Assembly: GCA_947629615.1 (NCBI GenBank)
Contig: CANRER010000068.1
Coordinates: 1 to 7,483, forward strand
DNA from: an uncultured Clostridia bacterium
Lineage (GTDB): Bacteria > Bacillota > Clostridia > UMGS1883
Direction: 5' to 3'
Length of the DNA stretch: 7,483 nt
In this document: in pieces, positions 1 through 6,538 of the stretch
Position numbering within the stretch: position 1 is the first letter of the stretch
Layout of the letters: every line of letters begins with the position of its first letter
Program-made: the position numbers and the translations under genes
The notes under the pieces: model-generated
Seen by the model: only the letters and a program-made list of their open reading frames with translations
Told to the model about the DNA's origin: nothing
The model's database searches: none

Positions 1-100
1 CGATACCGAATATCCGGAATGGTAAAAAAACTCGCACCGTAAACTGACGCGCACGGGGGCCGGCCGAAAAATTCGTTCATAGTTCAAGGACCTAAAAAAT
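1..100. other. Gene-free edge, possible 3' end of an off-window gene
   Basis: All three plus-strand frames reach a stop within the first 50 bases (frame 1 at 40-42, frame 2 at 23-25, frame 3 at 45-47). At most the last few codons of a rightward gene could lie here, and none gives a recognisable C-terminus. The A-rich stretch at 94-99 is the U-tract of the leftward putP terminator when read on the minus strand. Nothing else can be identified. Confidence 0.5.
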
Positions 101-132
101 AAGAAAACCCGCTCATAAGAGCGGGTTTTCTT
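101..132 (-). terminator. Rho-independent terminator of putP, bidirectional in structure
   Basis: A perfect 14-bp inverted repeat (101-114 with 119-132) encloses the loop ATAA. The core is CCCGCTC/GAGCGGG, flanked by A/T runs. Read on the minus strand, the hairpin lies just after the putP stop codon (145-147) and is followed by a T-rich tract at 91-100. Read on the plus strand, the stem ends in TTTTCTTT, so it could also stop transcription from a convergent gene to the left. The pairing is directly visible; termination in both directions is inferred. Confidence 0.93.
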
Positions 133-144
133 TGTTAGTCTTTA

Positions 145-1665
145 TTAAGCCTTCGCGGCTTCAAATTCTTCTTCAATTTCCTTGGAGGGGGCCTTGGTAA
201 GCAGGCTGACGACGACTATCGTCACAATGCCGACGATAAAGGCGGGGAGTAGCTCGTAAATGGCCCAAACGCCGCCCATCGGGGCGACAAGGTATTTCCA
301 CACGAACACCATCACGCCGCCGGCCACCATGCCCGCAACGGCGCCGGGAAGTGTGGCGCGCTTCCAGAACAGGGCGCATATCATTATCGGCCCGAAGCTC
401 GCGCCGAAGCCCGCCCACGCGAAGGAAACTATGCCGAAGATGGAGCTGTCGGGGTCGCGGGCAATTATAACGCCGAGAACGGCGATTATTACGACGGTCA
501 GCCTCGCGGCTATCATGCTGCCCTTCTTGGAAATTTTAATGTGCATAACCTCTTGCAGCAGGTTTTCCGAAACGCTGCTCGACGCGGCCAAAAGCTGCGA
601 GTCCGCCGTGGACATCGTGCTGGCCAGTATACCCGCGAGGATAAGCCCCGCCATGAGCGCGGGAAAAACGCCGTGGGTGGAGAGCATATCGGCTATGCGC
701 ACGATAACGGTTTCGGTGTTGCTGCCGGAAAGCGTTTCGATAAGGCCGCTGTGGCTCATGGCGTTGCCGATAAGGCCGATAAGCACGGCCATGCCCATTG
801 CGATGACAACCCAAACCGAGGCCACGCGGCGCGAAAGCTTAAGCTTGTTTTCGTCCTCAATAGCCATAAAGCGCAGCAGAATGTGCGGCATACCGAAGTA
901 CCCGAGGCCCCACGCGAGGGTTGAGGCTATTTTGAGCGGGCCGTAGGGCTGCGCGGCCCCGTCGGCGTAGGTGCTTGTGAGGGAGAGGTAGCCGGGCAGA
1001 GCGCGGGCGTTATCCATAACCGCGCCGATGCCGCCGACGCTGACGGTGGAGAACACCAGCACGAACAAAATCGCTATCGACATTATTATGCTCTGAATAA
1101 AGTCCGTTGTGGAGGCCGCCATAAAGCCGCCGGCGGCGGTGTAGCCGACGATAACGACGGCCGAAATTATCATCGCCGTCATGTAATCCCAGCCGAACAG
1201 CGACGAGAACAGCTTGCCGCAGGCGGCGAAGCCCGACGCGGTGTAGGGCACGAAGAACACAATGATGATTACGGCGGCGATGGCCGCGAGAATGTTTTTG
1301 CTGTCGTGGAAGCGGTTCGAGAAGAACTGCGGCAGCGTGAAGGAACCCGTTACGTGGGTATAGCGGCGCAGCCGTCTTGCCGTCAGCAGCCAGTTAAGAT
1401 ATGTGCCGGCGGCGAGGCCGATGACCGTCCAGCCGACGTCCGCCACGCCGGAAAGGTAGGCGAGGCCGGGCAGGCCCATCAATAAGTAGCTCGACATATC
1501 CGACGCCTCGGCGCTCATGGCCGTGACGAAGGGGCCGAGCTTTCTTCCGCCCAAATAGAAATCCGACGCGGATTCGTTCCTTTTGGCAAAGCGTATGCCG
1601 ACCAAAATTACACCTATCAGATAAAGGAAAATCGTGATAAGTATGCAGATTGAAGCCGTTGTCAT
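145..1665 (-). CDS. putP: Sodium/proline symporter, SSS family (PutP-like)
   Basis: This encodes a 506-residue integral membrane transporter that probably couples Na+ entry to proline uptake for nutrition or osmoprotection. The length is close to E. coli PutP (502). Hydrophobic segments run through the protein, starting at about residues 6-24, in the many-helix LeuT-like pattern of the solute:sodium symporter family. The family block SAEASDMSSYLLMGLPG is at 51-67; D56, S58 and R41 align with PutP D55, S57 and R40, which act in Na+ and proline binding. MSTADSQ at 351-357 corresponds to the S340/T341 Na+ site. ATG 1665 is chosen because GGGGTGAT lies just upstream and because it keeps the residue offset to PutP at one. 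A 21-residue longer version starting at TTG 1728 would begin inside the -35 box. The gene is monocistronic between its own promoter and terminator. Another SSS substrate, such as a different amino acid, cannot be excluded. Confidence 0.92.
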   Translation of the reverse strand: MTTASICILITIFLYLIGVILVGIRFAKRNESASDFYLGGRKLGPFVTAMSAEASDMSSYLLMGLPGLAYLSGVADVGWTVIGLAAGTYLNWLLTARRLRRYTHVTGSFTLPQFFSNRFHDSKNILAAIAAVIIIVFFVPYTASGFAACGKLFSSLFGWDYMTAMIISAVVIVGYTAAGGFMAASTTDFIQSIIMSIAILFVLVFSTVSVGGIGAVMDNARALPGYLSLTSTYADGAAQPYGPLKIASTLAWGLGYFGMPHILLRFMAIEDENKLKLSRRVASVWVVIAMGMAVLIGLIGNAMSHSGLIETLSGSNTETVIVRIADMLSTHGVFPALMAGLILAGILASTMSTADSQLLAASSSVSENLLQEVMHIKISKKGSMIAARLTVVIIAVLGVIIARDPDSSIFGIVSFAWAGFGASFGPIMICALFWKRATLPGAVAGMVAGGVMVFVWKYLVAPMGGVWAIYELLPAFIVGIVTIVVVSLLTKAPSKEIEEEFEAAKA

Positions 1666-1671
1666 AAGTAT

Positions 1672-1677
1672 CACCCC
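1672..1677 (-). promoter_or_regulatory. Shine-Dalgarno site deciding the putP start
   Basis: On the minus strand GGGGTG followed by AT lies 6 nt before ATG 1665. GGTGAT matches six bases of the anti-SD complement AGGAGGTGATC. It supports ATG 1665 over the upstream TTG at 1728. Confidence 0.85.
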
Positions 1678-1699
1678 ATATTTATATAAGTTGCAAAAC

Positions 1700-1728
1700 A
1701 TTATAGCACAAAAAAATACCGCTGTCAA
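1700..1728 (-). promoter_or_regulatory. putP promoter, consensus sigma-A type with extended -10
   Basis: On the minus strand a perfect -35 TTGACA (1723-1728) is separated by exactly 17 bp from a perfect -10 TATAAT (1700-1705). The -10 is preceded by TGC (1706-1708), an extended -10 element. Transcription should start near 1693, giving a leader of about 28 nt before ATG 1665. I see no clear operator palindrome, so regulation cannot be read from the sequence. The spacer contains a seven-base T run. Confidence 0.92.
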
Positions 1729-1816
1729 CCGTTAATTTGCCCATAACGGCGCGGATTAGCTATTGATTTTTGACTATTTCACACATGATTTTCGTCTTTT
1801 TCGCCGCGCAAAGAAA

Positions 1817-1844
1817 AGGCCGCGAAGCCCGAGCTTCGCGGCCT
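1817..1844 (-). terminator. Rho-independent terminator of tRNA-Asn
   Basis: The arms AGGCCGCGAAGC and GCTTCGCGGCCT pair perfectly over 12 bp around a four-base loop (1829-1832). On the minus strand the hairpin begins one base after the encoded CCA of the tRNA and is followed by TTTTCTT. This is a strong, GC-rich intrinsic terminator. Its position implies that the tRNA is transcribed alone. Confidence 0.93.
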
Positions 1845-1845
1845 G

Positions 1846-1921
1846 TGGCTCCTCAAGTTGGACTCGAACCAACGACCCTGCGGTTAACAGCCGCATGCTC
1901 TACCGACTGAGCTATTGAGGA
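1846..1921 (-). tRNA. tRNA-Asn (anticodon GTT), CCA encoded
   Basis: The gene is 76 nt long including the 3' CCA (1846-1848). On the minus strand the acceptor stem TCCTCAA pairs with TTGAGGA, the discriminator base is G, and the D-arm contains AGCTCAGTCGGTAGAGC. The anticodon stem TGCGG/CCGCA carries the loop CTGTTAA with anticodon GTT, which reads AAC and AAU. The T-arm has the conserved GGTTCGAGTCC. A false protein reading (SIAQSVEH and following) arises from translating this gene. It stands alone, with its own promoter and terminator. Confidence 0.98.
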
Positions 1922-1942
1922 ATATTTTCGCTGACGAAGTGT

Positions 1943-1971
1943 ATTATAGCACAACGAAAATAAAAAAGCAA
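1943..1971 (-). promoter_or_regulatory. tRNA-Asn promoter, extended -10
   Basis: On the minus strand the -10 is a perfect TATAAT (1943-1948) preceded by TGC, an extended -10. The -35 position, 17 bp further, holds TTGCTT (1966-1971), which matches TTGACA at only three bases; the extended -10 and A-tracts upstream may compensate. The expected start is near 1936, leaving a 5' leader of about 15 nt for RNase P to remove. Confidence 0.8.
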
Positions 1972-1975
1972 TACC

Positions 1976-2002
1976 TTTTTCAAAATTTTTTGAAATTTTT
2001 TT
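1976..2002 (-). promoter_or_regulatory. Phased A-tracts, possible UP element or curved DNA
   Basis: Three tracts, seen as T5 (1976-1980), T6 (1986-1991) and T7 (1996-2002) on the plus strand, have centres 10.5 bp apart, which is one helical turn. They lie directly upstream of the tRNA-Asn -35 region. Phased A-tracts are known to bend DNA, and A/T-rich upstream elements contact the RNA polymerase alpha subunit at stable-RNA promoters. The tracts are visible; the function is inferred. Confidence 0.5.
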
Positions 2003-2031
2003 GCACGGGCGGGCGTTCATCAAAAAAAGCA

Positions 2032-2060
2032 TTGACATTTTCATGAATTTGGTATAAAAT
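2032..2060 (+). promoter_or_regulatory. Promoter of the miaB-ylbF-mutS-mutL operon
   Basis: A perfect -35 TTGACA (2032-2037) is followed after 17 bp by TAAAAT (2055-2060). TATAAA at 2053-2058, preceded by TGG, is an alternative extended -10 with a 15-bp spacer. An A7 tract (2022-2028) lies just upstream of the -35. The expected start is near 2067, about 26 nt before the miaB start. It is divergent from the tRNA-Asn promoter. Confidence 0.85.
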
Positions 2061-2078
2061 TAAATATATATGATTGGC

Positions 2079-2083
2079 GGGAG
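2079..2083 (+). promoter_or_regulatory. Shine-Dalgarno site of miaB
   Basis: GGGAG lies 9 nt before TTG 2093 but only 2 nt before the out-of-frame ATG at 2086. The spacing favours initiation at the TTG. Confidence 0.65.
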
Positions 2084-2092
2084 AAATGCGTT

Positions 2093-3496
2093 TTGAAGGT
2101 GACACCGTTCGTTGAAAAAGCCGAAATAGAGGCCCAGCGGGCCGTTATGCGGCAAATAAAGCTTAATAACGCGGGCAGGGGGCTTCGCGCCCTCGTCGAA
2201 ACCTACGGCTGCCAGCAGAATGTGAACGATTCCGAGCGGTTAAAGGGTATGCTCGCGGAAATGGGGTATACTATGACCGAAAGCCGCGACGAGGCCGACC
2301 TTATCCTGCTCAATACCTGCGCCGTGCGCGAAAACGCCGAGCAAAGGGTTTTCGGCGTTCTCGGCGCGATGAAGCATATAAAGGACGAACGCCCGGACGT
2401 GATTATCGGCGTTTGCGGCTGTATGCCGCAGCAAAGCGCCGTGGCCGAGCGCATTAAGGCGAAGCACCGCCACGTCGATTTGATTTTCGGCACTCACGCG
2501 CTTTACCGCTTCCCCTCGCTCCTCGCCGAGGCGATGGAGCATAGGAGCCGCGTCGTTGACATCGGCGGGGAGGGGGCGATAGCCGAGGGGCTGCCGAGCA
2601 TGAGAAACGACGGCGTTAAGGCCTTTGTTTCGGTTATGTACGGCTGCAACAACTTCTGCTCGTACTGCGTTGTGCCGTATGTGCGCGGCAGGGAGCGCAG
2701 CCGCGCCGCAGCGGACGTGCTTGCGGAGGTGCGGGCCCTCGCCGAAAACGGCGTTAAGGAGGTCATGCTCCTTGGGCAGAACGTCAACTCCTACGGCAAC
2801 GACAGGGGCGAGGCAGACGCCTTCGCCCGCCTGCTCGAAAGCGTGGGCGGGGTTGACGGCATCGAGCGCGTTCGCTTCATGAGCAGCCACCCCAAGGACA
2901 TCTCAAAGACTCTGCTCGACACCATGGCCCGGTGCGATAAGGTGTGCGCCCAGCTTCACCTTCCGCTCCAGTCGGGCAGCGACAGGGTGCTGAAGGATAT
3001 GAACCGCCGCTACGACAGGAAGCGTTACCTTGAAATTGTGGACTACGCGCGGAGCGTTATGCCCGACCTCGCGCTGACGACGGATATTATCGTCGGCTTC
3101 CCAACGGAGGAACGCGCCGATTTCGAGGATACCCTCGATATGCTGAGGCGTATCCGCTGCGAAAGCATTTTTTCGTTCATCTTTTCGCCACGCGAGGGAA
3201 CGCCGGCGGCAAAAATGCAAAGCCGCGCCACCGACGAGGAAAAGTCCGCTTGGTTCAACGAAATGCTCGAGGTGCAAAACGCAGTCAGCGCGGAGCTTGC
3301 CGCCGCGTGCGTGGGCAAGGCTTACGACGTTCTCGTCGAGGGGCCGAGCCGCCGCGAGCCGGATTTGCTGACGGGCCGCACCTATGCGAACAAAATCGTC
3401 AATTTTAAGGGCGACCCCTCGCTCGTCGGCAGGCTTGCGCGGGTGAGGATAACCTCGTCGCACACGTGGGCGCTTTCCGGCGAGCTTGATAACTAA
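2093..3496 (+). CDS. miaB: tRNA-2-methylthio-N6-dimethylallyladenosine synthase MiaB
   Basis: This 467-residue radical-SAM methylthiotransferase converts i6A37 to ms2i6A37 in tRNAs that read UNN codons, using two [4Fe-4S] clusters. The N-terminal UPF0004 domain (about 34-140) carries C40 in TYGCQQNVND, C76 in LLNTCAVREN and C110 in GCM, ligands of the auxiliary cluster. The radical-SAM motif CX3CX2C is C185, C189 and C192 in YGCNNFCSYC. LLGQNVNSYG, SSHPKDIS and HLPLQSGSD follow, and a TRAM domain fills about 400-465. The NTCAVRENAEQ block favours MiaB over RimO or MtaB. The start is taken as TTG 2093 because of its SD spacing; GTG 2099 is a possible alternative. It is the first gene of the operon, and the next gene begins 31 nt after its stop. 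The i6A37 substrate is made by MiaA, whose gene often follows mutL in Clostridia but would lie outside this window. Confidence 0.97.
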   Translation: MKVTPFVEKAEIEAQRAVMRQIKLNNAGRGLRALVETYGCQQNVNDSERLKGMLAEMGYTMTESRDEADLILLNTCAVRENAEQRVFGVLGAMKHIKDERPDVIIGVCGCMPQQSAVAERIKAKHRHVDLIFGTHALYRFPSLLAEAMEHRSRVVDIGGEGAIAEGLPSMRNDGVKAFVSVMYGCNNFCSYCVVPYVRGRERSRAAADVLAEVRALAENGVKEVMLLGQNVNSYGNDRGEADAFARLLESVGGVDGIERVRFMSSHPKDISKTLLDTMARCDKVCAQLHLPLQSGSDRVLKDMNRRYDRKRYLEIVDYARSVMPDLALTTDIIVGFPTEERADFEDTLDMLRRIRCESIFSFIFSPREGTPAAKMQSRATDEEKSAWFNEMLEVQNAVSAELAAACVGKAYDVLVEGPSRREPDLLTGRTYANKIVNFKGDPSLVGRLARVRITSSHTWALSGELDN

Positions 3497-3526
3497 CACG
3501 GGAATATAATTGAAAGGAAGATACAA

Positions 3527-3913
3527 ATGGAAATTTTTGACAAAGCAAGAGAGCTCGGCGAGGCCATCGTCGAGAGCAGCGAGTACAAGACGCTTAAGCT
3601 GGCCGAGGCCAAGCAGGAGCAGGACGACGAAGCCATGAAGCTGCTTCAGGAATACAGCGCGATACGCCGCGATTTGGCCGAGGAAATAAACAAGGGCGAC
3701 GTAAGCGAGGAGCGGCTCGGTGAAATCCGCGAAAAGGTGGAGGAGGCCTACGAAAAGGTCACTACCAACGACACCATCGTGGAATACCTCAACGCTAAGA
3801 ACGCCTTTCAGGCGATAATCGACCAGATGAACACGATTATTTCCTTCCACATCACGGGCAAGCTGCCCGGCGGCTGCAGCGGAAGCTGCGAGGGCTGCTC
3901 CGGCTGTAATTGA
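3527..3913 (+). CDS. YlbF/YmcA family protein with C-terminal four-cysteine tail
   Basis: This is a 128-residue, highly charged protein predicted to be almost all helical up to about residue 110, like the YlbF/YmcA (Com_YlbF) family. It ends in a Gly/Ser-rich tail with C117, C121, C124 and C127, spaced CX3CX2CX2C. In B. subtilis, RicA (YmcA) and RicF (YlbF) join RicT (YaaT) in an Fe-S complex that directs RNase Y maturation of mRNAs and affects competence, biofilm formation and sporulation. Its place right after miaB and before mutS is that of ricA, but family membership alone does not separate RicA from RicF, so no symbol is given. AAAGGA (3513-3518) lies 8 nt before the ATG. There is no signal peptide or membrane segment, so it is likely cytosolic. 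The role in RNA processing is inferred from the family and position. Confidence 0.88.
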   Translation: MEIFDKARELGEAIVESSEYKTLKLAEAKQEQDDEAMKLLQEYSAIRRDLAEEINKGDVSEERLGEIREKVEEAYEKVTTNDTIVEYLNAKNAFQAIIDQMNTIISFHITGKLPGGCSGSCEGCSGCN

Positions 3914-3931
3914 GCGCGCCCGCGCCTTGAA

Positions 3932-3937
3932 GGGAGG
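3932..3937 (+). promoter_or_regulatory. Shine-Dalgarno site deciding the mutS start
   Basis: GGGAGG lies 7 nt before ATG 3945. An upstream in-frame TTG at 3927 would place this site inside the coding region and has no comparable SD site of its own. Confidence 0.9.
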
Positions 3938-3944
3938 GTCGGCT

Positions 3945-6521
3945 ATGGCGGAATACACGCCTATGATGAAGCAGTATTTGGAAATAAAAGAGGCTAACAA
4001 GGACGCTATCCTTATGTTCCGCCTCGGTGACTTTTACGAAATGTTCTTTGACGACGCCGTTACCGCCAGCCGCGAGCTTGAGCTTACGCTGACGGGCAAA
4101 AGCTGCGGCATGGAAAAAAAGGCCCCCATGTGCGGGGTGCCGTTCCATTCCGCCGAGGGCTATATCGCGCGTCTGGTGGCGAAGGGCTATAAGGTCGCCA
4201 TCTGCGAGCAGATGGAGGACCCCAAAAAGACCAAAACCATCGTCAAGCGCGATATTATACGCACCGTTACCCCCGGCACCATCGTGGACGAAAACGTCCT
4301 CGACACGAGAAGAACGAACTATATGGCCTCCATTTTTGCCGAAAACGGCTCCGAGGCCGTCGTTTTTGTGGACGTATCCACCGGCGAAATGCTCGGCACC
4401 GTCCTTGAGAACGACAATAACTGCGACGGGCTTTTGAACGAGCTTGCCCGCTTCGCCCCCGTCGAGGTCGCTATCGGCGGCGAGGGGCGCTTCCATAAAC
4501 GGATAGACGAATTTTTCCGCTCGCACAAAGAGATAAGCGCTTTTTCGTATGAGGCGAAGGACGTTTTGCCCACGGCCCGCGAGGCGGTGGATAAGCAGCT
4601 TAAAAACGCGGCCGAGGTGCAAAGCCCGATGCTGCTCACGGCCGCCGCCACGATAATCGAATACCTTATCGAAACGCAGAAATCCGGCCTTTCGCACATA
4701 AACGAAATCAAGCTTTACGCCTCGGGCGAGTTTGTGGATATAGACATGAACAGCCTGCGCAATCTCGAGCTTGTCGAAACCATGCGCGACAAAACCAAAA
4801 AGACCACGCTGTTTTGGGTTATGGATAAAACGCGCACCTCGATGGGCGGCAGGCTGTTAAAAAGCTGGATACTCCGCCCCTTGGTGAACGTGAGCGAGAT
4901 AAACGCCCGCCAAAGCGGCGTGGAGGAGCTCGTCAACAATCTTTCCCTGCGCGAGGAGCTGCGCGACGCCATGGACGGCATACTCGACATGGAGCGGCTT
5001 ATGGGGCGCGTGTCGCTGGGGATATGCAAGCCCAGGGACCTTGTGGCCCTGCGCTCGTCCTTTGCAGCGCTGCCGCGCGTTTATAAGGCTGTTTGCGCCT
5101 GCCGCAGCCCCATAATGAACCGTCAGGCCGCCGCGCTCGACACTCTCGACGACCTTTGCGACTACCTCGAACGCGCCATTGAGGACGAGCCGCCGAACAG
5201 CGTCCGCGAGGGCGGACTTATCAAGAGCGGCTTCAACGAGGATATAGACCGCCTGCGGGCCGCGTCGAAGCACGGCGTAGGCAGCATAGGCGAGGTGGAG
5301 GCCCGCGAGCGCGAGCGCACCGGCATAAAGAACCTCAAGGTCAAATACAACAAGGTTTTCGGTTATTATATAGAAATAAGCAAATCAAACCTCGATAAGG
5401 TTCCCGACGATTATATGCGCAGGCAGACCACCGTTGGCGGGGAGAGGTTCATCACCCCCGAGCTGAAGGAGATAGAAAGCACGGTTCTCGGCGCGGCGGA
5501 GCGGCTTGCCGCTCTTGAGTACGAGCAGTTTGTCGAAATCCGCTCGCGCATCGCCTCCGAGGTCGCGAGGATAGACAAAACGGCCCGAGCCGTCGCCGAG
5601 GCGGACGCGATCTGCTCCTTGGCCGAGGTCGCCGCGAGGAACCGCTACGTCCGCCCCGAGGTGAACGTTTCCGACGAGATTTATATAAAGGACGGCCGCC
5701 ACCCCGTGGTGGAGCGGGTGCTTAAAAACGGCGTATTTGTGCCGAACGACGCCAAGCTCGACTGCGCCGATAACCGCGCCGTCATCATAACCGGCCCGAA
5801 TATGGCGGGCAAATCCACCTATATGCGGCAGGTCGCGCTCATCGTGCTGATGGCGCAGATAGGCAGCTTTGTGCCGGCGGCGGAGTGCCGCGTCGGCGTG
5901 GTGGACAAAATTTTCACGCGGATAGGCGCGAGCGACGACCTCGCCTCCGGGCAAAGCACATTCACCCTCGAAATGAGCGAGGTCAGCTACATATTAAAAA
6001 ACGCGACGAAAAACAGCCTCTGCATACTCGACGAGATTGGCCGGGGCACAAGCACCTTCGACGGGCTGGCCATAGCGTGGGCCGTGATTGAGCATATATC
6101 CCAAAAAATCGGCATGAAAACTCTGTTTGCCACCCATTATCACGAGCTTACCGCGCTTGAGGACAGCCTTGCGGGAGTGAAAAACTATAACACCGCCTGC
6201 AAAAAGCGCGGCGACGACATCACCTTCCTGCGCAAAATCGTCCGCGGCGGCACCGACGAAAGCTACGGCGTCGAGGTGGCCAAGCTGAGCGGCGTGCCGT
6301 CGCCCGTCATCGAACGCGCCAAGGAGGTTTTGGCCGACATTATGTCGGGCGCGGCGAAGCCCGCAGTTTCCGCGCCGCACGCCTTTGCGCCGCCCGCCCC
6401 CGCCGAGCGGGAAAGCCCCGCCGTCGAGGCGCTGCGGGCCTTGGACGTGACGACCCTCACGCCCATCGAGGCGCTTAACAAGCTTTACGAGCTGCAAAAA
6501 ATGGCGGAAGCCCAAATATAA
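3945..6521 (+). CDS. mutS: DNA mismatch repair protein MutS
   Basis: MutS is an 858-residue ATPase that recognises mispairs and small loops in new DNA and recruits MutL. Domain I carries the mismatch wedge F30-Y31-E32 in GDFYEMF. Connector, lever and clamp domains follow, with RERTGIKNLKVKYNKVFGYY marking the lever/clamp region. The ATPase domain has Walker A GPNMAGKST (617-625), the STFTLEMSE signature, Walker B with D696 and E697 in LDEIGRGTST, and the conserved H731 in FATHYHEL. An Ala/Pro-rich linker (about 803-826) leads to a conserved C-terminal tail (ALRALDVTTLTPIEALNKLY), the likely dimer or tetramer contact. ATG 3945 is chosen by its SD site. Length and motifs are those of a full functional MutS1, not MutS2, since no Smr domain is present. 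I see no QxxLF-type clamp motif in the linker. It lies 31 nt after the YlbF-family gene and 17 nt before mutL. Confidence 0.98.
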   Translation: MAEYTPMMKQYLEIKEANKDAILMFRLGDFYEMFFDDAVTASRELELTLTGKSCGMEKKAPMCGVPFHSAEGYIARLVAKGYKVAICEQMEDPKKTKTIVKRDIIRTVTPGTIVDENVLDTRRTNYMASIFAENGSEAVVFVDVSTGEMLGTVLENDNNCDGLLNELARFAPVEVAIGGEGRFHKRIDEFFRSHKEISAFSYEAKDVLPTAREAVDKQLKNAAEVQSPMLLTAAATIIEYLIETQKSGLSHINEIKLYASGEFVDIDMNSLRNLELVETMRDKTKKTTLFWVMDKTRTSMGGRLLKSWILRPLVNVSEINARQSGVEELVNNLSLREELRDAMDGILDMERLMGRVSLGICKPRDLVALRSSFAALPRVYKAVCACRSPIMNRQAAALDTLDDLCDYLERAIEDEPPNSVREGGLIKSGFNEDIDRLRAASKHGVGSIGEVEARERERTGIKNLKVKYNKVFGYYIEISKSNLDKVPDDYMRRQTTVGGERFITPELKEIESTVLGAAERLAALEYEQFVEIRSRIASEVARIDKTARAVAEADAICSLAEVAARNRYVRPEVNVSDEIYIKDGRHPVVERVLKNGVFVPNDAKLDCADNRAVIITGPNMAGKSTYMRQVALIVLMAQIGSFVPAAECRVGVVDKIFTRIGASDDLASGQSTFTLEMSEVSYILKNATKNSLCILDEIGRGTSTFDGLAIAWAVIEHISQKIGMKTLFATHYHELTALEDSLAGVKNYNTACKKRGDDITFLRKIVRGGTDESYGVEVAKLSGVPSPVIERAKEVLADIMSGAAKPAVSAPHAFAPPAPAERESPAVEALRALDVTTLTPIEALNKLYELQKMAEAQI

Positions 6522-6538
6522 ACGAAAGGCGGCGCAGC

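Noticed and set aside
1979..1994. TTCAAAA/TTTTGAA inverted repeat as a terminator or operator
   Set aside because: The arms are almost all A/T with a two-base centre, so any hairpin would be weak; the phased A-tracts explain the pattern better.
1853..2044. Minus-strand open frame of 63 codons ending in SIAQSVEHAAVNRRVVGSSPT
   Set aside because: Its C-terminal third is the tRNA-Asn gene read as protein, a well-known false ORF, and the rest covers promoter DNA.
2240..2890. 216-codon antisense frame inside miaB
   Set aside because: Low-complexity Ala/His/Val-rich composition with no family features; a shadow of miaB.
3505..3510. TATAAT between miaB and the YlbF-family gene as an internal promoter
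   Set aside because: No -35 at 16 to 18 bp; the only TTGATA is 13 bp upstream, and a start near 3517 would fall within the ribosome binding site.
3927..3947. Upstream TTG start for mutS adding six residues
   Set aside because: The strong SD site GGGAGG lies inside this extension and is spaced correctly for ATG 3945, where the usual MutS N-terminus begins.
2903..4000. 365-codon open frame antisense to miaB, the YlbF-family gene and the mutS start
   Set aside because: It crosses three well-supported genes and their gaps, shows no recognisable domain, and is explained by GC-rich third positions that avoid antisense stops.
3852..4697. 281-codon antisense frame inside mutS
   Set aside because: No domain and no SD site; a shadow of mutS codon use. 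The same applies to the frames at 5385-5954 and 5994-6515.
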